Of a stretch of 15,194 bases of DNA, positions 13,013 through 15,194 are shown in pieces. This DNA is from Coriobacteriaceae bacterium (GTDB taxonomy: Bacteria > Actinomycetota > Coriobacteriia > Anaerosomatales > SLCP01). Position 1 is the stretch's first letter, and each line of letters opens with the position of its first letter. Under the pieces are notes generated by a model. It was not told the origin of the DNA. It saw only the letters and a list, made by a program, of their open reading frames with translations, and made no database searches. Location: assembly GCA_003563465.1 (NCBI GenBank), contig PWVH01000002.1:1-15194 (forward strand), written 5' to 3'. A program made the position numbers and the translations under genes.

Positions 13013-13780
13013 CCGAGCCACCTTCTGAGTCTACTGGGCGTGTACGCCTGCATCGCGGGAAGTTGCTGCAGCCATAGAACCGACGGCCGACATGCTGGCC
13101 ACGCTTGGCCGTGCGAAGCACCATTGGGATGCCGCACTTCGGACAAACAGGCACCGACGGAGCTGGCCTTCGCTCCTGCCGCGTCGCAGCCACCGGGCGA
13201 CTGATGCGGGCACCGGACTCGGTGGGAGTGGGTGTCGGAGTGACTGTCGGGAGACTAGCGAGAGGGTTCGATCCAAGAGGCCAGAGTAGCTGCGGGACGC
13301 CCATGGGAGTGGTCGCATCCGCGAGCAGGTGGGAAACCCATCCCCATGCGAAAGGGAGCACAAGCCAAAGCGGGCCGCCCAGCGCAGCCAAACCAATTGC
13401 ACCGGCCCCCTGTGAGTGAAAAGCAGCCCAAACACCAACGACGCTGCCAGCAGGAGAAGACCAAGCGCAACAGCGGTGCGCGCTGCGACGAAGTAGCCAG
13501 GGCCGAGGAGGGACAAGTCAAAGATCTGCGGGCCAGAAGACCGATTCTGCACCCACGCTGCGATTAGGAAGCCGCCACCGTATCCAAGCAGTGCTGTCGG
13601 AATCCCGAAGCTCGCCTTGGAGAACGGGTGGTCGAGGTCAGGCGCGAGCGACCCAGCAGCTGCCGCCGCTGCAGCTAGGCCGATGGTTGATGGATCGACC
13701 GCCACGCCAACTTCACGCATGCCCCACAGCAGTGCGGCAGTCGAGGAAGCGCCGATGGCTACGTGAGCGTCACCCCTGAT
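12990..13780 (-). pseudogene. Frameshifted YdjM/DUF457-like membrane protein with C-terminal topoisomerase-type zinc ribbon
   Basis: Two minus-strand frames make one protein. Frame 1 (from about 13780) gives AHVAIGASSTAALLWG, LAPDLDHPFSKASFG, hydrophobic helices and LLFTHRG. Frame 2 continues GLAALGGPLWLVLPFAWGWV then SHLLADATTPMGVPQLLWPL. The D-DHP and SHLLAD--TP-GV--LWP blocks are those of DUF457/YdjM membrane hydrolase-like proteins. The switch falls near a run of five C (13406-13410); one more base would join the frames. The C-terminus, CPKCGIPMVLRTAKRG and FYGCSNFPRC, is a four-cysteine topoisomerase-type zinc ribbon. GGGGAGGG (13788-13795) precedes the expected start by seven bases, but the codon there is ATC (13778-13780); the next in-frame ATG is 13718-13720. 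The stop lies within attC A. A real frameshift, or a sequencing error in the C run, cannot be distinguished. Confidence 0.75.
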
Positions 13781-13859
13781 GTCGCTGCCCTCCCCGAAAG
13801 ATTTACATTTCCGAGATTATCGTCGTGAGGTCTGACATCAAAGCGCGAAATGGCTCTGG

Positions 13860-13930
13860 GTCTAACAGTGATTCTACAGTCTGGATAACCCCTACCAACC
13901 GGATCCGGCCTTCTGTGTAAGAACCTCTGC
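13860..13930 (-). other. Candidate attI site
   Basis: Between the first cassette and the 3' end of intI the only core-like triplet pattern suitable for a crossover is minus-strand GTTAGAC (13860-13866), a perfect GTTRRRY. Further GTT motifs lie upstream on that strand (GGTTATCC, GGTTGG) within 13880-13905 and could be integrase-binding direct repeats. The block 13796-14027 is less GC-rich than its surroundings and has no gene. A cassette promoter is expected here but no convincing -35/-10 pair is seen. Confidence 0.35.
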
Positions 13931-14027
13931 AGACGTCCGGTCGCTCCTGTCACTCCCTGCTCATAGCAAGTGTACGACATCGGATCACCAAGTCTCGGAG
14001 GATATCGAGTCCGTGTAAGACTCTTTC

Positions 14028-14978
14028 TCAGAATCGGTCGATAGGGCTTCGGACTCCAAGGCCTCCTCTGTTCAGCACGTGCGTGTAGACCATGGTCGTG
14101 CTGACGCTCTTGTGACCCAAGAGCTCCTGTATCGTCCGGATGTCGTATCCGTCCTCGAGCATGTGCGTGGCGAACGAGTGCCGGAACGTGTGACAACTCA
14201 CGCGCTTGGCCACACCGGCCTGCCGTACCGCCCGTTTCACGGCTCTTTGCACGAGCGTCTCGTGGGCGTGATGTCTGCCTTGCGCTCCAGCCTTCTCGTT
14301 GTTCCACCTATTCTGCTGAGGGAAGACCCACTGCCAGCCCCATTCGGCTGCGGCGTTCGGGTACTTGCGGTCCAGCGCCCTCGGCAGTTCGACCCTGCCC
14401 CATCCGTCATCGAGGTCCTGCTGGTAAACGCTCTTCGCATGCCTCAGTTGTCTCTTCAGCGCAGGCACGAGTGCGTCCGGGAGCACCGTCACCCGATCCT
14501 TGCCCCCTTTGCCGTCACGGACCGTGATCTCTTTTCGCGAGAAGTCGATGTCGTGCACGCGCACGCGCAGACACTCCATGAGTCTGAGGCCGGTCCCGTA
14601 CATGAGCGCTGCCATGAGCCAGTACTCGTCATCGAGTCCTGCGAGCACTGCCCGAACCTCGTCACGCGTCATCACGACCGGCAGACGCCTGGACTTGCGC
14701 GCACGAATCACACCGCCGAGGTCACCTATCTCGTAACCGAGAACGTACCGGTACAGAAAGAGCAGCGCGCAAAGAGCCTGGGTCTGTGTCGAAACGCTGA
14801 CTCGATCGTGCACGGCCAGATGAGTCAGGAACTCGTTGATCTCCCGCTCGCTCATCTGAGCAGGGTGTCTCATCCCGTGGAAGCGGATGTAGCGCCTCAC
14901 CCACAGGCAGTACGCCTTTTCTGTACGCGGGCTGCAGTGGCGTGTGTTCAGCGCCTCGCGCATCCGGTCCATGAGCAT
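14028..14978 (-). CDS. intI: Integron integrase IntI (tyrosine recombinase)
   Basis: A 316-residue site-specific recombinase that inserts and excises cassettes at attI and attC. The N-terminal SAM-like domain is LMDRMREALNTRHCSPRTEK followed by WVRRYIRFHG. The catalytic set is complete: Arg132 (GTGLRLMEC), Lys160 (GKGGKDRV), His263 and Arg266 (CHTFRHSFATH), His289 (LLGHKSV) and Tyr298 (TTMVYTHV). Residues about 201-220 (ALDRKYPNAAAEWGWQWVFP) are the IntI-specific insert absent from XerC/D, and GGRHHxHE-type QGRHHAHE follows. The end VLNRGGLGVRSPIDRF is typical. The ATG at 14976-14978 has only a weak GGGGCC site. Its 3' end faces the array and it reads in the same direction as the cassettes. 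It appears intact, so the array may still be active. Confidence 0.96.
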   Translation of the reverse strand: MLMDRMREALNTRHCSPRTEKAYCLWVRRYIRFHGMRHPAQMSEREINEFLTHLAVHDRVSVSTQTQALCALLFLYRYVLGYEIGDLGGVIRARKSRRLPVVMTRDEVRAVLAGLDDEYWLMAALMYGTGLRLMECLRVRVHDIDFSRKEITVRDGKGGKDRVTVLPDALVPALKRQLRHAKSVYQQDLDDGWGRVELPRALDRKYPNAAAEWGWQWVFPQQNRWNNEKAGAQGRHHAHETLVQRAVKRAVRQAGVAKRVSCHTFRHSFATHMLEDGYDIRTIQELLGHKSVSTTMVYTHVLNRGGLGVRSPIDRF

Positions 14979-15082
14979 GTGGCCCCGAAGCTCGCGGTAG
15001 GACTCGCAGTGCAGTCGAGCTCTCGAATGAGATCAGCACATCGCACGAAACAGGATCTATCCGGAATCGAACTCAGACGCGG

Positions 15083-15194
15083 GCCGGGTGAGCCCGCCGC
15101 GAGTTCCGCAGGCGCGGAAGGCGCGAGGGCGCCTCGCGCCGGAAGCGCCGAGGGGCCCACGCCGAGGACTGCCCGAGCGGCGGGCTCACCCGGC
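15083..15194. repeat. Long GC-rich inverted repeat at the window edge
   Basis: GCCGGGTGAGCCCGCCG (15083-15099) is perfectly reverse-complemented by the last 17 bases (15178-15194). Between them is a smaller hairpin GGCGCGAG-GGCGC-CTCGCGCC (15120-15140) and a TTCCGC/GCGGAA pair (15104-15119). It lies upstream of intI. No gene is seen in 14979-15194. It may be a terminator or REP-like element of the neighbouring gene, or the end of a further structure outside the window. Confidence 0.6.

Noticed and set aside
14007..14023. GAGTC/GACTC hairpin just past the intI stop as terminator
   Set aside because: Only five paired bases and no T-run on the intI strand.
14979..15060. LexA/SOS box controlling intI
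   Set aside because: TCGAG-AG-CTCGA is an inverted pair but does not match the CTG-N10-CAG or GAAC-N4-GTTC SOS-box patterns.
15050..15080. Minus-strand GAGTTCGATTCCGG resembling a tRNA 3' end
   Set aside because: The stem does not pair in tRNA register and no cloverleaf can be built around it.

Overview
The window is high-GC bacterial DNA, dense in genes on both strands. Nothing in it fixes the taxon. The GC content and gene types would fit an actinobacterial (Coriobacteriia-like) or similar high-GC environmental lineage, and that is only an inference.

Left part (1-4784) looks like ordinary chromosome: the 3' end of a monofunctional haem catalase, then a large protein that joins a degenerate KaiC/RecA-like domain to a PEP-synthase-type ATP-grasp domain (no phosphohistidine or PEP-binding domain). 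Convergent to it are a small two-repeat conserved protein and a GyrI-like ligand-binding protein.

Middle and right (about 4984-14978) is a chromosomal integron. A complete integron integrase (intI, minus strand) with the IntI-specific insert and all tyrosine-recombinase catalytic residues lies at 14028-14978. To its left are seven attC sites, five of them clear: 12924-13012, 12231-12329, 10092-10183, 9335-9427, 8559-8645, then weaker ones at 6956-7030 and 5300-5386. In every attC whose arms can be paired, the extra (extrahelical) base is in the right-hand arm, so cassettes read leftward on the minus strand, as their genes do. intI reads in the same direction and its 3' end faces the array. 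That is the 'inverted' arrangement known from Treponema-type integrons rather than the usual divergent one. In order from intI, the cassettes hold: a frameshifted YdjM/DUF457-like membrane protein with a topoisomerase-type zinc ribbon; a GNAT acetyltransferase; an unknown 204-residue protein; a flavoprotein with an iron-sulfur-flavoprotein-type cysteine cluster; a HigBA toxin-antitoxin pair with its own promoter; a quinone-oxidoreductase-like MDR enzyme; a small four-helix membrane protein with a broken paralogue; a cysteine-rich membrane protein; and remnants of a BrnT-like toxin and its antitoxin.

Two IS110-family (IS1111 subgroup) elements sit in the array on the opposite strand. Each lies at the R' crossover core of an attC. 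The complete one (about 10812-12234) has 14-bp subterminal inverted repeats and an intact DEDD transposase. Its 3' non-coding segment can fold as a domain of about 167 nt closed by a 15-position stem. A loop in it carries ACATCGTTA, the exact sequence at the R' end of the unoccupied neighbouring attC. This is a strong candidate for a bridge RNA that programmes the element to attC sites. The other copy (8043-8565) is truncated and ends directly at an attC. A third, unrelated IS110 scrap lies near 6244-6299.

The last 110 bases hold a long GC-rich inverted repeat cut by the window edge.
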